The notes below the pieces were generated by a model. It saw nothing but the letters and a program-made list of their open reading frames with translations, ran no database searches and was not told the DNA's origin. Positions 36,919 to 45,690 of a DNA stretch of 64,000 bases are shown one piece after another (the stretch's first letter is position 1; each line of letters begins with the position of its first letter). The stretch spans positions 3,906,001-3,970,000 of the forward strand of contig NZ_CP182947.1 of assembly GCF_048320135.1 (NCBI RefSeq). The letters run 5' to 3'. The position numbers and the translations under genes are program-made. The stretch comes from Ideonella_A sakaiensis_A (GTDB taxonomy: Bacteria > Pseudomonadota > Gammaproteobacteria > Burkholderiales > Burkholderiaceae_C).

Positions 36919-39906
36919 ATGCCCCGCATCACAAAACCCGTCTGCAGGCACGGATCCGCAGCCATCCGTGTGGTCACCTCGCTGAGTCTGCTCACGGCAC
37001 ATGCCCTTGTCTGGAGCGCCGATCCGGTCGCGCCCCGCCGGTACGCGTTTGCGCAGCCTGCACAGCAGTTGGTTGTTGCCCTGCGGTCCATCGAACGGCA
37101 GACCGGTACCTCGGTGGCGTTCGATCCGACGGTCGTTCATGGCCGGATGGCGCCGGCCCTCTCCGGTCAGATGTCCGTGGACCAGGCAGTGACCCGTGCG
37201 GTCGACGGCTCCGGACTGGTGGTTGTCACGGTGCCCGGCGGGGGCATCGTGGTCCGGACTTCGGAGGCAAGCAGCGTCGCGGGGCAGGGCGGTGACGCTG
37301 GAGAACAACCGGCTTCGTCGACGGGGCCGACTGCCCCGTCGCGAAGCGAAGCTGATGTTTCGGCTGACGCGCCGTCCCGGCAGGCTCCGCAGAAATTGGG
37401 ACGCGTCGAGGTCACTGGTTCGCGCTTGAAGCGCATCGACGTCGAGGGTCCCATGCCGGTCACCGTCTACCGGAAGGAAGACATCGAAAACAGCGGTCAG
37501 CCTTCGATCGCGAAGTTCCTGGGCACGCTCAACGAGGTGTCGATGGGCTCAGGGGAGGGCACGCACAGCGGAACCGCTGGACTAGGGACCGTGCAGTTGC
37601 GCGGATTGCCGCTGGGCTCGACGGCGGTGCTGCTCAACGGCCGCAAACTGCAGGCCGTCGGGTCCTCTTTCGCGAGCTACTTCAACCTGAACCTCATCCC
37701 GATTGGCGCGATCGAGCGCATCGAGGTGGTGCCCGTGGGGTCGTCGGCGATCTACGGCGGCGATGCGTTGGCCGGCGTGGTCAACATCATCCTGAAGAAC
37801 TCGCTCGACGGCTTCTCGCTCGACACGCGCCTGGGCGGCGGCAGCGGCTTCGGCGATGGCAGCGTGTCGTTCGCGGCCGGCAAGCACGGCGACGCCGGGT
37901 CCGTGATGCTGCTGGGGTCCTACAGCAAGGCCACGCCGCTCAACATGTCGGAGCGCGCCTTCTTCCTCGATACCGACTATCGGCGTTTCGGCGGGGTTGA
38001 TGCACGCACCATGAACTGCGCGCCGGGAACGGTCAGCAGTGCGACCTCGGCCAACCTTCCAGGGCTGAACGCGACGACGGCCGGAATTCCGGCCAATGCT
38101 GCCGGTGGGCAGCCGTTGACGATCGCGAGTTTCGCCGGGACGGCGGGACAACCGAACCGCTGCAGCGACGCGATGAACGGCAATGGCAATGCGCTGGTCC
38201 ATGGCAGCGAGACCCTGGGTCTGCATGCGGCTGCGGAGCACCGGATCGGCAAGGCGTGGACGGCGTTCGGGGAGTTCACCGCCGCCGAAGACCGGGTCGA
38301 AACGAACTTTGCCGGCATGAAGCTGAACAACGTCCTGGTCCCGGCCGGCAACCCCTACAACCCGTTCGGGGTGCCGGTGCGGGTTACCTCCACACTGGGG
38401 CTCGAGAACGGCAGCACCGGCGCGGCGCGGCCGACCCGCTACACGCGGATGCTCGGGGGCGTGAAGGGTGAGCTTCCCGGTGACTGGGATCTGGAAGCCA
38501 CGGTGTCGAGTTCGCGTGACAAGAGCGAGCAGCGCAGCCGGAACCTCAGCGTCAACGCGGCGGCGCGCACCGCCGCCCTCGCATCGACCAATGCGGCGAC
38601 GGCGCTCAACCCGTTCACCGGCGGCAGGGCTGCGAGCGACGAGGTGTTGCGATCCATCTGGGGAGACCTTGTCCGCCAGTCCGAAGGCCGCAAGGATCTG
38701 CTGACGACGTTCGTCCGCGGACCCGTGGCCAGCCTGCCGGCCGGATCGCTCGACGCGGTCATTGGTGCGGAGATGGCTCGTGACCACTACGAATCCCAGA
38801 CCCTTGGCAGCCCGCGCATCGAGGGAAGCCGTTCGTCGCGGGCCGTGTACGCAGAGATGCGTGCACCCTTGCTTCGGCGGGTTGCCGCGGGGGGGCGCAG
38901 CGGCGAGCTGGCTGCCCTGACCGTCGCGGCGCGGTCGGATCACTACGCCCAGGTCGGCAGTGCCGGCACCTACCAGGCCGGCCTCGAAGTGCGCCCCACG
39001 AATGCCTGGCTTGTGCGCGCCTCCGCCGCCACGTCGTTCAAGCCGCCCACCCTGGACAATGCCCTGGTGCCGGAAGCGGCGCTTCCTGCCCAGGCGTATG
39101 GCTTGGTCGATCCGGCAAGGAACAACGAAACGATCAGCACGGGCGAGGTGGTCCGGACAACGAACCCATCGCTTCAGCCCGAACGCGGCAAGGCCTTTGC
39201 GCTGGGGGTGAACTGGGAGCCGCAGAACGGCATCCGTTTCGGTGCAACGGCCTGGCGCATCCGGGCGGACCGCATGATCACCTTGCTGCTGCCCCAGGTC
39301 ATCCTGGCCAACGAGGCGCAGCTTCCAGGCGTGGTCGTGCGCGAGCCGACGGTGAATGGCGTGCCGGGGCGATTGGTCAGGCTCACCTTCGCCGAGTCCA
39401 ACCTGGGCTACCTCGAGTCGAGTGGTGTGGACCTGGAGGGCCATCACAGCTGGCGGTCCCCGGTCGGCACCTGGACGCTGGGTGCCAGCGCCACGCGGGT
39501 CACTCAATACGACGTCAAGTTGACCCCAACTTCGGCGGTCGACAGTCGACTCGGGCGCAGGCACCTGGACTACTGGGCTCCCAAGTGGAAGGGCCGGGTG
39601 TTCGGAAGTTTCGCGGCTCAGGGCTGGAGCCTGGGGATCGCCGGCCGATACGTCGGGTCCTACAAGGACGCCGGCACCAGCCAGCGCAAGCTGGGCAACT
39701 CGATGATCTTCGATCTGTCCGGACGAATCGACCTGAAGAAGCTCGGGGCATCGCTGGGGTCGGCGACATCGGCGGCGCTGTCATTCGGCGTGGTCAACAT
39801 CGCGAACCGGCTGCCCGAGTTCGCGGAGGCCTCGCCCTACTTCGATCAGACTCAGGCCGATTGGCGCGGCCGCACCGCCAGCGTTCGCCTGTCCGTGGAC
39901 TGGTAG
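36919..39906 (+). CDS. TonB-dependent receptor with STN signalling domain
   Basis: Outer-membrane receptor of 995 residues, probably for uptake or sensing of the lasso peptide. It has a signal peptide (VVTSLSLLTAHALVWSA) and an STN domain near residues 40-100 (FAQPAQQLVVALRSIERQTG). The plug runs near 155-290 (MPVTVYRKEDIENSG, VQLRGLPLGSTAVLLNGRKL, SSAIYGGDALAGVVNIIL), followed by a 22-strand-type barrel ending in aromatic SVDW. The ATG has GAGGAAGAG upstream. Gene order sigma-fecR-receptor-isopeptidase matches astexin/caulonodin-type lasso peptide loci; substrate specificity is inferred from that. Confidence 0.9.
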   Translation: MPRITKPVCRHGSAAIRVVTSLSLLTAHALVWSADPVAPRRYAFAQPAQQLVVALRSIERQTGTSVAFDPTVVHGRMAPALSGQMSVDQAVTRAVDGSGLVVVTVPGGGIVVRTSEASSVAGQGGDAGEQPASSTGPTAPSRSEADVSADAPSRQAPQKLGRVEVTGSRLKRIDVEGPMPVTVYRKEDIENSGQPSIAKFLGTLNEVSMGSGEGTHSGTAGLGTVQLRGLPLGSTAVLLNGRKLQAVGSSFASYFNLNLIPIGAIERIEVVPVGSSAIYGGDALAGVVNIILKNSLDGFSLDTRLGGGSGFGDGSVSFAAGKHGDAGSVMLLGSYSKATPLNMSERAFFLDTDYRRFGGVDARTMNCAPGTVSSATSANLPGLNATTAGIPANAAGGQPLTIASFAGTAGQPNRCSDAMNGNGNALVHGSETLGLHAAAEHRIGKAWTAFGEFTAAEDRVETNFAGMKLNNVLVPAGNPYNPFGVPVRVTSTLGLENGSTGAARPTRYTRMLGGVKGELPGDWDLEATVSSSRDKSEQRSRNLSVNAAARTAALASTNAATALNPFTGGRAASDEVLRSIWGDLVRQSEGRKDLLTTFVRGPVASLPAGSLDAVIGAEMARDHYESQTLGSPRIEGSRSSRAVYAEMRAPLLRRVAAGGRSGELAALTVAARSDHYAQVGSAGTYQAGLEVRPTNAWLVRASAATSFKPPTLDNALVPEAALPAQAYGLVDPARNNETISTGEVVRTTNPSLQPERGKAFALGVNWEPQNGIRFGATAWRIRADRMITLLLPQVILANEAQLPGVVVREPTVNGVPGRLVRLTFAESNLGYLESSGVDLEGHHSWRSPVGTWTLGASATRVTQYDVKLTPTSAVDSRLGRRHLDYWAPKWKGRVFGSFAAQGWSLGIAGRYVGSYKDAGTSQRKLGNSMIFDLSGRIDLKKLGASLGSATSAALSFGVVNIANRLPEFAEASPYFDQTQADWRGRTASVRLSVDW

Positions 39907-40013
39907 CCCAGCGCCTGCCAGATCCGCTCCGCCGCCATGGCGGGACCGTCGCCACTGCACGTGGCCCTGCTCAACGATCGGCCGAACGCGGCCGCAAATT
40001 CTGGAACCTCCTT

Positions 40014-42440
40014 ATGCATTCGACATGGTTCGACGCGCGCGCCTGCGCACGACTGGCCTCACTGCTGATCCCGGTGATCCTCCTCATGATGTCGCCGCCA
40101 GGCGGCTCGCGGGCCGAATCGACGCCGCCCGCCGGTGTCGGGCCGAGCGTGCAGGAGGTCGTCGAGTTCACGAAGCTGGTGCCGCAAGGGATCTCGCCCT
40201 ATACCGAGACCCAGCTCAACCTGGCTCCCAACCGCCTGCGCGCATTCGTCGTGACCCGAAAGGCCTCGGTCGAGCGCGGCAGCAATGTCTACGAGATCCT
40301 TCTGCTGGATGTGGCCCCGGATCACCTGGCGCTCGATCGGCCTGCGGCGCCGAGGAGCCTGCTGAAGTTCGAAACGACCAACGACAACAACCGCTCGGTT
40401 CCGTACCTGCAGAGCGCCCGATGGCTCGATGACGACACCCTGGCATTCCGGGCTCGCCTGGCGGAGTCGCCGTTTCAGGTCTACACGCTTGATGTGAACA
40501 CCCTCAAGCTCACCCAGCGGACCTTCGAACCTCACGGCGTGGTGTCGTTCGGGATTGCGGCCGACCAGAGCCGGTTGGTCTACGCGATTCAGGTGCCGAA
40601 TCCGCCGATGGCGCCGGGCGAGCGCAGCCTGGTCGTCGAGAACCGCTCGTTCTTCAGCGTCAACTTCGGCCAGACCAACCTGCCGTCGCAGCGGCATCAG
40701 TACCAGTACGCCGTCATCGACGCGGGCGCGGCCGGTCCCGGCAGGCGCCTCGGCGGGGTGGTTGCGGGAATCGCTGCACCGTTCATGCCGAACATCAGCG
40801 TGTCACCCGATGGACGATGGGCATTGATCCCGCGCTACGAAGAAAGCCGGCATCTGGAATGGGCGGCGGCATACCCGCTGATGGGAGAAACCGCCCAGAA
40901 GGTCGGGCCGGCCCTGAACATCGACCCGAAGGGCTATTTCGTGCGCCCGAGGCAGTGGCTGGCGCGACGCAACGTGGCCTACCGGCTCAGTGATGCGACC
41001 GAGCGGCTGGTGGTCGATGCGCCGGACGACGCAACGCCTGCTGACCCCTCCCGGGTGGACACCTTGTGGCAAGGCGGCGGCACGTCGGTGATCGTCGCCG
41101 GAACTCACCTCCCTCCGTTACCCGGGACTGCCTCGCCCGTGAGCACGGCCGCCCATGTCATCGAGTACTGGCCCGATAGCGGGCGATACGCCGACATTGC
41201 GGCGCTCGATGGCCGGCTGGAGATGCTGCGTCCGTCGGCCGACGGCAAGGGCTTCGCGGTGCAGATGGAAGGCGGAAAGCGCCTGAGCTTCGTGCGCGAT
41301 CGGACGGGCGGATGGACCCGGGCCGCTTCACCTGAATCGGCGAAGCCCGACAGCGACCAGGAAGGCCACCTGGCATCGGCGGGCTGGAAGCTGCGCGTCG
41401 AGCAGGCGCTCAACCAGCCGCCGGACGTCGTGGCCGTCGGCCCCGGGGGGCGCCGGGTCCGGCTGACCACGTTGAATCCCCACTACGCACCGTCGACCTG
41501 GGGAACGATGCGCGCCTACTCTTGGCAAGACGCGAGTGGCAAGCGCTACAGCGGCGGCTTGATGGTTCCGGCCAACTACGAGCCCACCCGCCGTTACCCG
41601 ATGGTGCTGCAGACCTACGGGTTCGACCCCTCGCATTTCTATCTGGACGGTTCCAACTTGGTGGATGGCGGATGGAGCAGTGGCTACGCCGGCAGGGCGT
41701 TCCTGCGCCAGGGCATCCTCGTGCTCGCCTTGCCGCACTTGCTGCGAGAGCCTGACGAGCCCCGGAGCCTGCCGATGCGTCACGACAAGGCGGCGGCCAT
41801 GGCCCGATCGGCCATCGATGCACTGGTCGCCGCGGGCATCGCCGATCCGCAGCGGATTGGCATCATCGGCTGGAGTGTCTGGGGAGAGCATGTACAGAAC
41901 ATGCTGACGTTCTACGACCTGCCGGTCCGCGCCGCCAGCATCCTGGACGGCGACTCGAACAGCCTGTGGGCGCTGATCGTGACCACCGGACACAGCGACT
42001 ACGTCTACCGCCGATTCGAGGCGACCAACGCCGGGATGCCGTACGGCGATGGCCTCGCGAACTGGGTGGCCCGCGATCCCTCATTGCACACCGACTGCAT
42101 TCGTGCAGCGGTGCGCATCGAGAACTACGGACCGTCTTCCAAGATCCACTGGGACACCTACGGTCTGCTGCGTCGCCAGCAGAAGGCGGTGGAGAAGGTT
42201 GTATTCCCGGGTGGCGCGCATGCGCTCGGGCATCCATACGACCGGATGATTTCTCTGCAGGGGAACGTGGACTGGTACGCCTTCTGGCTGAGGGGCGAGG
42301 AGCGGTCGCAGGTAATCCTGCGCTCCGAGACGGCGCAGAGCCTGCGCCGGCAGTATGTCCGCTGGCGCGAGATGGCAGAACTGAAGCGACTGGATGACGC
42401 CAAGGCGCGGTGCAGCGCGACGCCACCGCGGCGCGGCTAA
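40014..42440 (+). CDS. lasso peptide isopeptidase (S9-like serine hydrolase)
   Basis: An 808-residue exported hydrolase of the prolyl-oligopeptidase type. It has a signal peptide (LIPVILLMMSPPGGSRA), an N-terminal propeller-like region and a C-terminal alpha/beta-hydrolase with a nucleophile elbow GWSVWG near residue 620. A likely catalytic aspartate lies in IHWDTYGLL and histidine in FPGGAHALGHPYDR. In astexin loci the neighbouring isopeptidase (AtxE2) opens the macrolactam ring after import; the place after the TonB receptor supports the same role. The ATG at 40014 has no good ribosome site upstream. It is longer than AtxE2 (about 700 residues). Confidence 0.85.
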   Translation: MHSTWFDARACARLASLLIPVILLMMSPPGGSRAESTPPAGVGPSVQEVVEFTKLVPQGISPYTETQLNLAPNRLRAFVVTRKASVERGSNVYEILLLDVAPDHLALDRPAAPRSLLKFETTNDNNRSVPYLQSARWLDDDTLAFRARLAESPFQVYTLDVNTLKLTQRTFEPHGVVSFGIAADQSRLVYAIQVPNPPMAPGERSLVVENRSFFSVNFGQTNLPSQRHQYQYAVIDAGAAGPGRRLGGVVAGIAAPFMPNISVSPDGRWALIPRYEESRHLEWAAAYPLMGETAQKVGPALNIDPKGYFVRPRQWLARRNVAYRLSDATERLVVDAPDDATPADPSRVDTLWQGGGTSVIVAGTHLPPLPGTASPVSTAAHVIEYWPDSGRYADIAALDGRLEMLRPSADGKGFAVQMEGGKRLSFVRDRTGGWTRAASPESAKPDSDQEGHLASAGWKLRVEQALNQPPDVVAVGPGGRRVRLTTLNPHYAPSTWGTMRAYSWQDASGKRYSGGLMVPANYEPTRRYPMVLQTYGFDPSHFYLDGSNLVDGGWSSGYAGRAFLRQGILVLALPHLLREPDEPRSLPMRHDKAAAMARSAIDALVAAGIADPQRIGIIGWSVWGEHVQNMLTFYDLPVRAASILDGDSNSLWALIVTTGHSDYVYRRFEATNAGMPYGDGLANWVARDPSLHTDCIRAAVRIENYGPSSKIHWDTYGLLRRQQKAVEKVVFPGGAHALGHPYDRMISLQGNVDWYAFWLRGEERSQVILRSETAQSLRRQYVRWREMAELKRLDDAKARCSATPPRRG

Positions 42441-42454
42441 AGGCCTGGGCGGGC

Positions 42455-42560
42455 AGAAACTTCAATGCTCGGAGAACGTCGGCGACTCAGCTGGCCTGAA
42501 GCTGTGCGCAGCTTTTGCGGGCTCCTCGGACGCTGCAACAGGGCGTGATGGCGACGTCAC
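42455..42560 (+). repeat. inverted copy of the mcjD 3' end, left arm
   Basis: This segment in plus orientation resembles the last codons of the ABC transporter gene and what follows it: GTCGGCGACTCAGC and GGCCTGAAG are shared, as is CAACAGGGCGTGATGG further on. The partner arm is at 43765-43862 on the minus strand. The two arms enclose precursor 1 and the broken RAYT-like gene. Confidence 0.6.
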
Positions 42561-42599
42561 TGGGGCTTCGGGTGTGGCTTTTTTGCGATCGCAGGCCCT

Positions 42600-42740
42600 T
42601 CAAACTGCCTGCATCGTCGCCATCCGCCGCAGATTCAGCGCCATGCAGAAGGGTCTATTCGGCTTGCACCCAGTGCAGGCTGCGCGTGCTGAAGTGACGG
42701 AACCCCGCCACGTTCTTGTTCTGGGACGTCAGCTCTGCTT
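42600..42740 (-). pseudogene. 3' fragment of a DDE transposase gene
   Basis: Reading leftwards, SQNKNVAGFRHFSTRSLHWV and then, after a nonsense codon and one missing base, MALNLRRMATMQAV ending at TGA 42602-42600. This is the shape of the C-terminal end of IS1182- or IS5-like transposases (R-LHWVQAEW-LLCMALNLRRM). No start, core or inverted repeat remains. Its upstream side joins a remnant of the mcjB start at about 42733. Confidence 0.6.
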
Positions 42741-42772
42741 GCATGGTGTGCGCCGCCAAATTCCGGCGGAAG

Positions 42773-42835
42773 GCAACCTCCGGTCCGTTGCCAGAGGTTG
42801 CTCAGTGCTGGGCCGAGGGGCGACTGCAGCCCCTC
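42773..42835 (-). promoter_or_regulatory. two RNA hairpins downstream of precursor 1
   Basis: In transcription order after precursor 1 come GAGGGGC/GCCCCTC (42835-42815, 7-bp loop) and then GCAACCTC-G paired with C-GAGGTTGC (42801-42773, one mismatch). Neither is followed by a U run. The same pair, better conserved, lies between precursor 2 and mcjB. They probably set the ratio of precursor to enzyme transcript. Confidence 0.65.
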
Positions 42836-42850
42836 AGGCATGCCGACTGC

Positions 42851-42970
42851 TTATTCGTAGGACCGTGGCATCGCGTCGATCAGTTCCTCGTTGAAGCCCA
42901 GCAGGAAGCCCTTTGTCACTTCCTTCGCGTCGCCCAGATCGACGATGATGTCTTCTTCCAGTTGGTCCAT
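42851..42970 (-). CDS. lasso peptide precursor 1
   Basis: A 39-residue precursor. The leader of 20 residues is acidic and ends ...GDAKEVTK, with threonine at position -2, the hallmark required by lasso cyclases. The predicted core is GFLLGFNEELIDAMPRSYE (19 residues): glycine 1 should form a macrolactam with glutamate 8 or 9, leaving a ten- or eleven-residue tail. GGAG lies before the ATG. The maturation genes no longer follow it directly; only a few codons of an mcjB-like start remain downstream, so it must rely on the B, C and D proteins encoded at 43804-48251. Confidence 0.88.
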   Translation of the reverse strand: MDQLEEDIIVDLGDAKEVTKGFLLGFNEELIDAMPRSYE

Positions 42971-43301
42971 GATGTTCTCCAGTTGATTGCAGGACTGCCC
43001 TCGGCACCACGCCTGGGGCACAGACACGGTAGGCCTGTGGTTGCACCGGCGCAATGCATCGCGGCGATGCCGTTTTATGTTCGGTTGGACGCAGCCTGAA
43101 CAGACCCTGCTGGGTCGTGATCATTTCCACCCATGCGGCATTGGCTCGACGGCGCTGCATTCGTTCGGTTGGTTTCCCGAGTGGATCAGTCAACCAATCG
43201 CACGTGCCACCGAACGTGTTCGATCGTGCTTCTGATGGTGTGAGGTGGGCGTGTGCCCTGATCCGTCAATCGCGGTAGTCAGTGGCACCTGCGGGAGGGG
43301 T
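42971..43301. promoter_or_regulatory. divergent control region, copy 1
   Basis: This 331-bp region between precursor 1 and the broken RAYT-like gene matches 48472-48802 without a net gap. Shared stretches include GATGCCGTTTTATGTTCGGT, TTGGACGCAGCCTGAACAG and GCATTCGTTCGGTTGGTTTC. Conservation of non-coding sequence where the flanking RAYT gene has decayed argues for a promoter or operator needed by the precursor. It may also simply reflect a recent duplication. Confidence 0.65.
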
Positions 43302-43716
43302 ATGAGCGATTGCCTGACCTGGCACCTGTGTTGGCAGGCCGCTTATGGACACAGCTTCCTGGCACAGCCGGCGCTTTCGGCGTGGATCCGCGAGCGACTG
43401 CTCGATGCGCATCGGCGACGGGATGGCGTGCTCATCGACTTCGTCCTGCTTCCCTGCGAGATCCACACGCTTTCCCGGCTCACGGCTGCCACCGGACACG
43501 AGGGGCCTCCGAATGAGATCGGCTCGATCGTTTCGCGGCGAGTGCGCCGCGACGGCCCGATCCTGGGACCGACGCTGCGTGGCGGATACCTCTCGCACTG
43601 GATCGAGTCCGGGTAAGTCCACGCACCGACATCCGCATGCTTCTTCTTTCCTGCATACAAGCGCTGCCTGTGCCAGAAATGCGGGCTTGACCAGCTTCAC
43701 GCGGAGTATGGATAGC
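43302..43716 (+). pseudogene. broken copy of the RAYT-like gene
   Basis: The first 104 codons closely match the protein starting at 48803 (MSDCLTWHLCWQAAYGHSFL against MSDRLTWHLCWQAAYGHSFL). The reading then meets TAA where the intact copy has GAA, and the following in-frame sequence still shows a faint match (KRCLCQKCGLDQLHAEYG) before ending near 43716. The C-terminal two thirds are lost. GGGAGGGG precedes the ATG, so the truncated protein could still be made. Confidence 0.8.
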
Positions 43717-43764
43717 GCCCGTTCGTATGATCTTGGCGGACCCTCACGAAACTCGAAGGCCAAA

Positions 43765-43862
43765 CTACGCCTCCATCACGCCCTGTTGCCTCCCGCCAAC
43801 TGCTCACGCCTTCAGGCCTGCTGAGTCGCCGACATTCGTCGAACTTCGAAGTGTCTGCCGCC
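43765..43862 (-). repeat. inverted copy of the mcjD 3' end, right arm
   Basis: This is the genuine 3' end of the ABC transporter gene and the bases just after it. It repeats, inverted, at 42455-42560. The pair marks an inversion or a rearranged duplication of the lasso locus. Confidence 0.6.
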
Positions 43863-45690
43863 CAGACTCCTGGGCAAGCTTTGGTGGCGCATTCTGGATC
43901 GCCCATACCCGGGCATAGTGGCCATTGGCGGCCAGCAACTCGCCATGCCGTCCGCGTTCGACGACGACACCGCGGTCGAGCACGATGATCTCGTCGGCAT
44001 GCGCCACCGTCGACAGGCGATGGGCCACGATGACGGTCGTGCAACCGTCCGAGGCTTGCCTGATGTTGCGCATCACGGTCTCCTCGGTCGCGCTGTCAAG
44101 CATGGAGGTGGCCTCGTCGAACAGCAACAAACGCGACCCCCTCAGCACGGCACGGGCAATCGCCACCCGCTGGCGCTCGCCGCCCGACAACCTCAGGCCA
44201 CGTTCTCCGACGAGGGTGTCGCTGCCCTCTGGCAGGGACTCAATCAGCTCGCCCAGCCCCGCCAGGGTTGCAGCGTGCAGGATGTCCCCTGGCGGCGCGT
44301 CCGCCACCCCGAGCGCGATGTTCGCGGCGATCGTGTCGTGCAGGAGCAAGGTGTCCTGCGGGACGAAGGCGATCATCCCCCGAAGCTGGTCGGGCGCCAG
44401 GGTGTCGATCGGCGTGCCGTCAAGCAGGATGTGCCCCGCTTGAGGCTCGTGCAGGCGAAGGATGAGCCGGATCAGGCTGGATTTGCCGGATCCACTGGCC
44501 CCCACGATGGCCAGCGTTCGGCCAGGCCCGATGTCGAAGTCGATGGCTTCGAGCACCTTGCGGTCAGACTGGTGGGCGAATGTCAGTCCTCGGGCCCTGA
44601 GTGAAGGAGCCTGCTTGCCGCCCGGCGCGCTGTTGGCGAGCGGCATGGGGTCGGTGGCCACAGATGCCGGGCAGAGGCGCTCGTTCCACTGCCGCGGCCC
44701 TTCGGGCGGGGTTTGCAGAATCTTCAGGATCGGTCTGATCCACTCGGCCGCCTGTACGAGATCGCGAACGCCCGCCCCCAGGGCCTCCAGGGGTCGAATG
44801 ATCTGCAGGATGTAGACATTCGCCAGGACGAAGCCGCCGAGGGTGAGGGTACCGGCGGCGACAGCCTGCCCCGAAAGGAACAGGCAGGCCGCCACCGCCA
44901 TCCCGAAAACGAGGGCGGTGGAAACGCCCATTCGTGCACGTTGACGATGGAGCATCGACCACAGGCTTCTCTCCGCCACGGTTGCATCCGCCAGCTGCCG
45001 GCTGGCGAGGCCGGCGGCGTTGTTGCACTTGATCGCCTCGACGTTGCAGAGGTAATCGGCCAGCACGCCGTGGGTGCGCACGGTGGCCTGTACGACAGCG
45101 CCCGAGCGCCTGCTCAGAAGGGACGCCTCGTGCGCGAACAAGCCGACATAGACCAGCGAACTCAGCAGGATGCAGCCGACCAGCGCCGGTTGGGTGAGCT
45201 GACCCAGGATGACGATGATGAAGGCGATTTCGATCAGGACCGGCAGGATGGCGCCCACGGTGGCCATCATCAGCATGCGCGTTCCGACGGTGGCCTGATT
45301 GATGGTCTGCATCAGGGAGCCCGAGCGCTGCTGAAGATGGAATGCCAACGGCAGCCGCATCAGGTGTGCAAAGCAACGCAGGCGAACGCCAGCGGACAGT
45401 TTCTGCTCGATCGCGCCCGTCAGCCATGGCCTGATCTCGGCCAGGATGCGTGAGGCGGTGAGCGCGAGCGCATACAGCGCGCCAGCGACGAGGGCCGCAG
45501 CGAGGTCGCTGCGAAGGCCGGGTGTGGCCAGCGCGTCAATCAGGTGCTTCAGTGCCAGCGGCGCGGCAGCCGAGAGCGCACTCGCCGCGGTGATCGCGAG
45601 TGTGGTGGCCGCCAGTCTCCAACAGGTCGGGCGATCCGCTTCCTGGCAGAGCAAGCGGATGCCGTCCATGACGGTCGTGATCAGCGTCAT
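43804..45690 (-). CDS. lasso peptide ABC exporter (McjD-like)
   Basis: A 628-residue fused ABC exporter. The N-terminal half has six membrane segments (for example AATTLAITAASALSAAAPLA, VGAILPVLIEIAFIIVILG). The nucleotide-binding half has Walker A VGASGSGKSSLIR, Q-loop FVPQDTLL, signature LSGGERQRVAIARAVL, Walker B LLLFDEATSMLD and H-loop IVAHRLSTV. In lasso loci it exports the mature peptide and often gives self-immunity. Its start overlaps the mcjC stop by 4 bp. It ends the B-C-D operon. Confidence 0.92.
   Translation of the reverse strand: MTLITTVMDGIRLLCQEADRPTCWRLAATTLAITAASALSAAAPLALKHLIDALATPGLRSDLAAALVAGALYALALTASRILAEIRPWLTGAIEQKLSAGVRLRCFAHLMRLPLAFHLQQRSGSLMQTINQATVGTRMLMMATVGAILPVLIEIAFIIVILGQLTQPALVGCILLSSLVYVGLFAHEASLLSRRSGAVVQATVRTHGVLADYLCNVEAIKCNNAAGLASRQLADATVAERSLWSMLHRQRARMGVSTALVFGMAVAACLFLSGQAVAAGTLTLGGFVLANVYILQIIRPLEALGAGVRDLVQAAEWIRPILKILQTPPEGPRQWNERLCPASVATDPMPLANSAPGGKQAPSLRARGLTFAHQSDRKVLEAIDFDIGPGRTLAIVGASGSGKSSLIRLILRLHEPQAGHILLDGTPIDTLAPDQLRGMIAFVPQDTLLLHDTIAANIALGVADAPPGDILHAATLAGLGELIESLPEGSDTLVGERGLRLSGGERQRVAIARAVLRGSRLLLFDEATSMLDSATEETVMRNIRQASDGCTTVIVAHRLSTVAHADEIIVLDRGVVVERGRHGELLAANGHYARVWAIQNAPPKLAQESGRQTLRSSTNVGDSAGLKA

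Noticed and set aside
42815..42835. hairpin after precursor 1 as a rho-independent terminator
   Set aside because: The stem is GC-rich but no U run follows on the transcribed side, so a stabiliser or attenuator is more likely.
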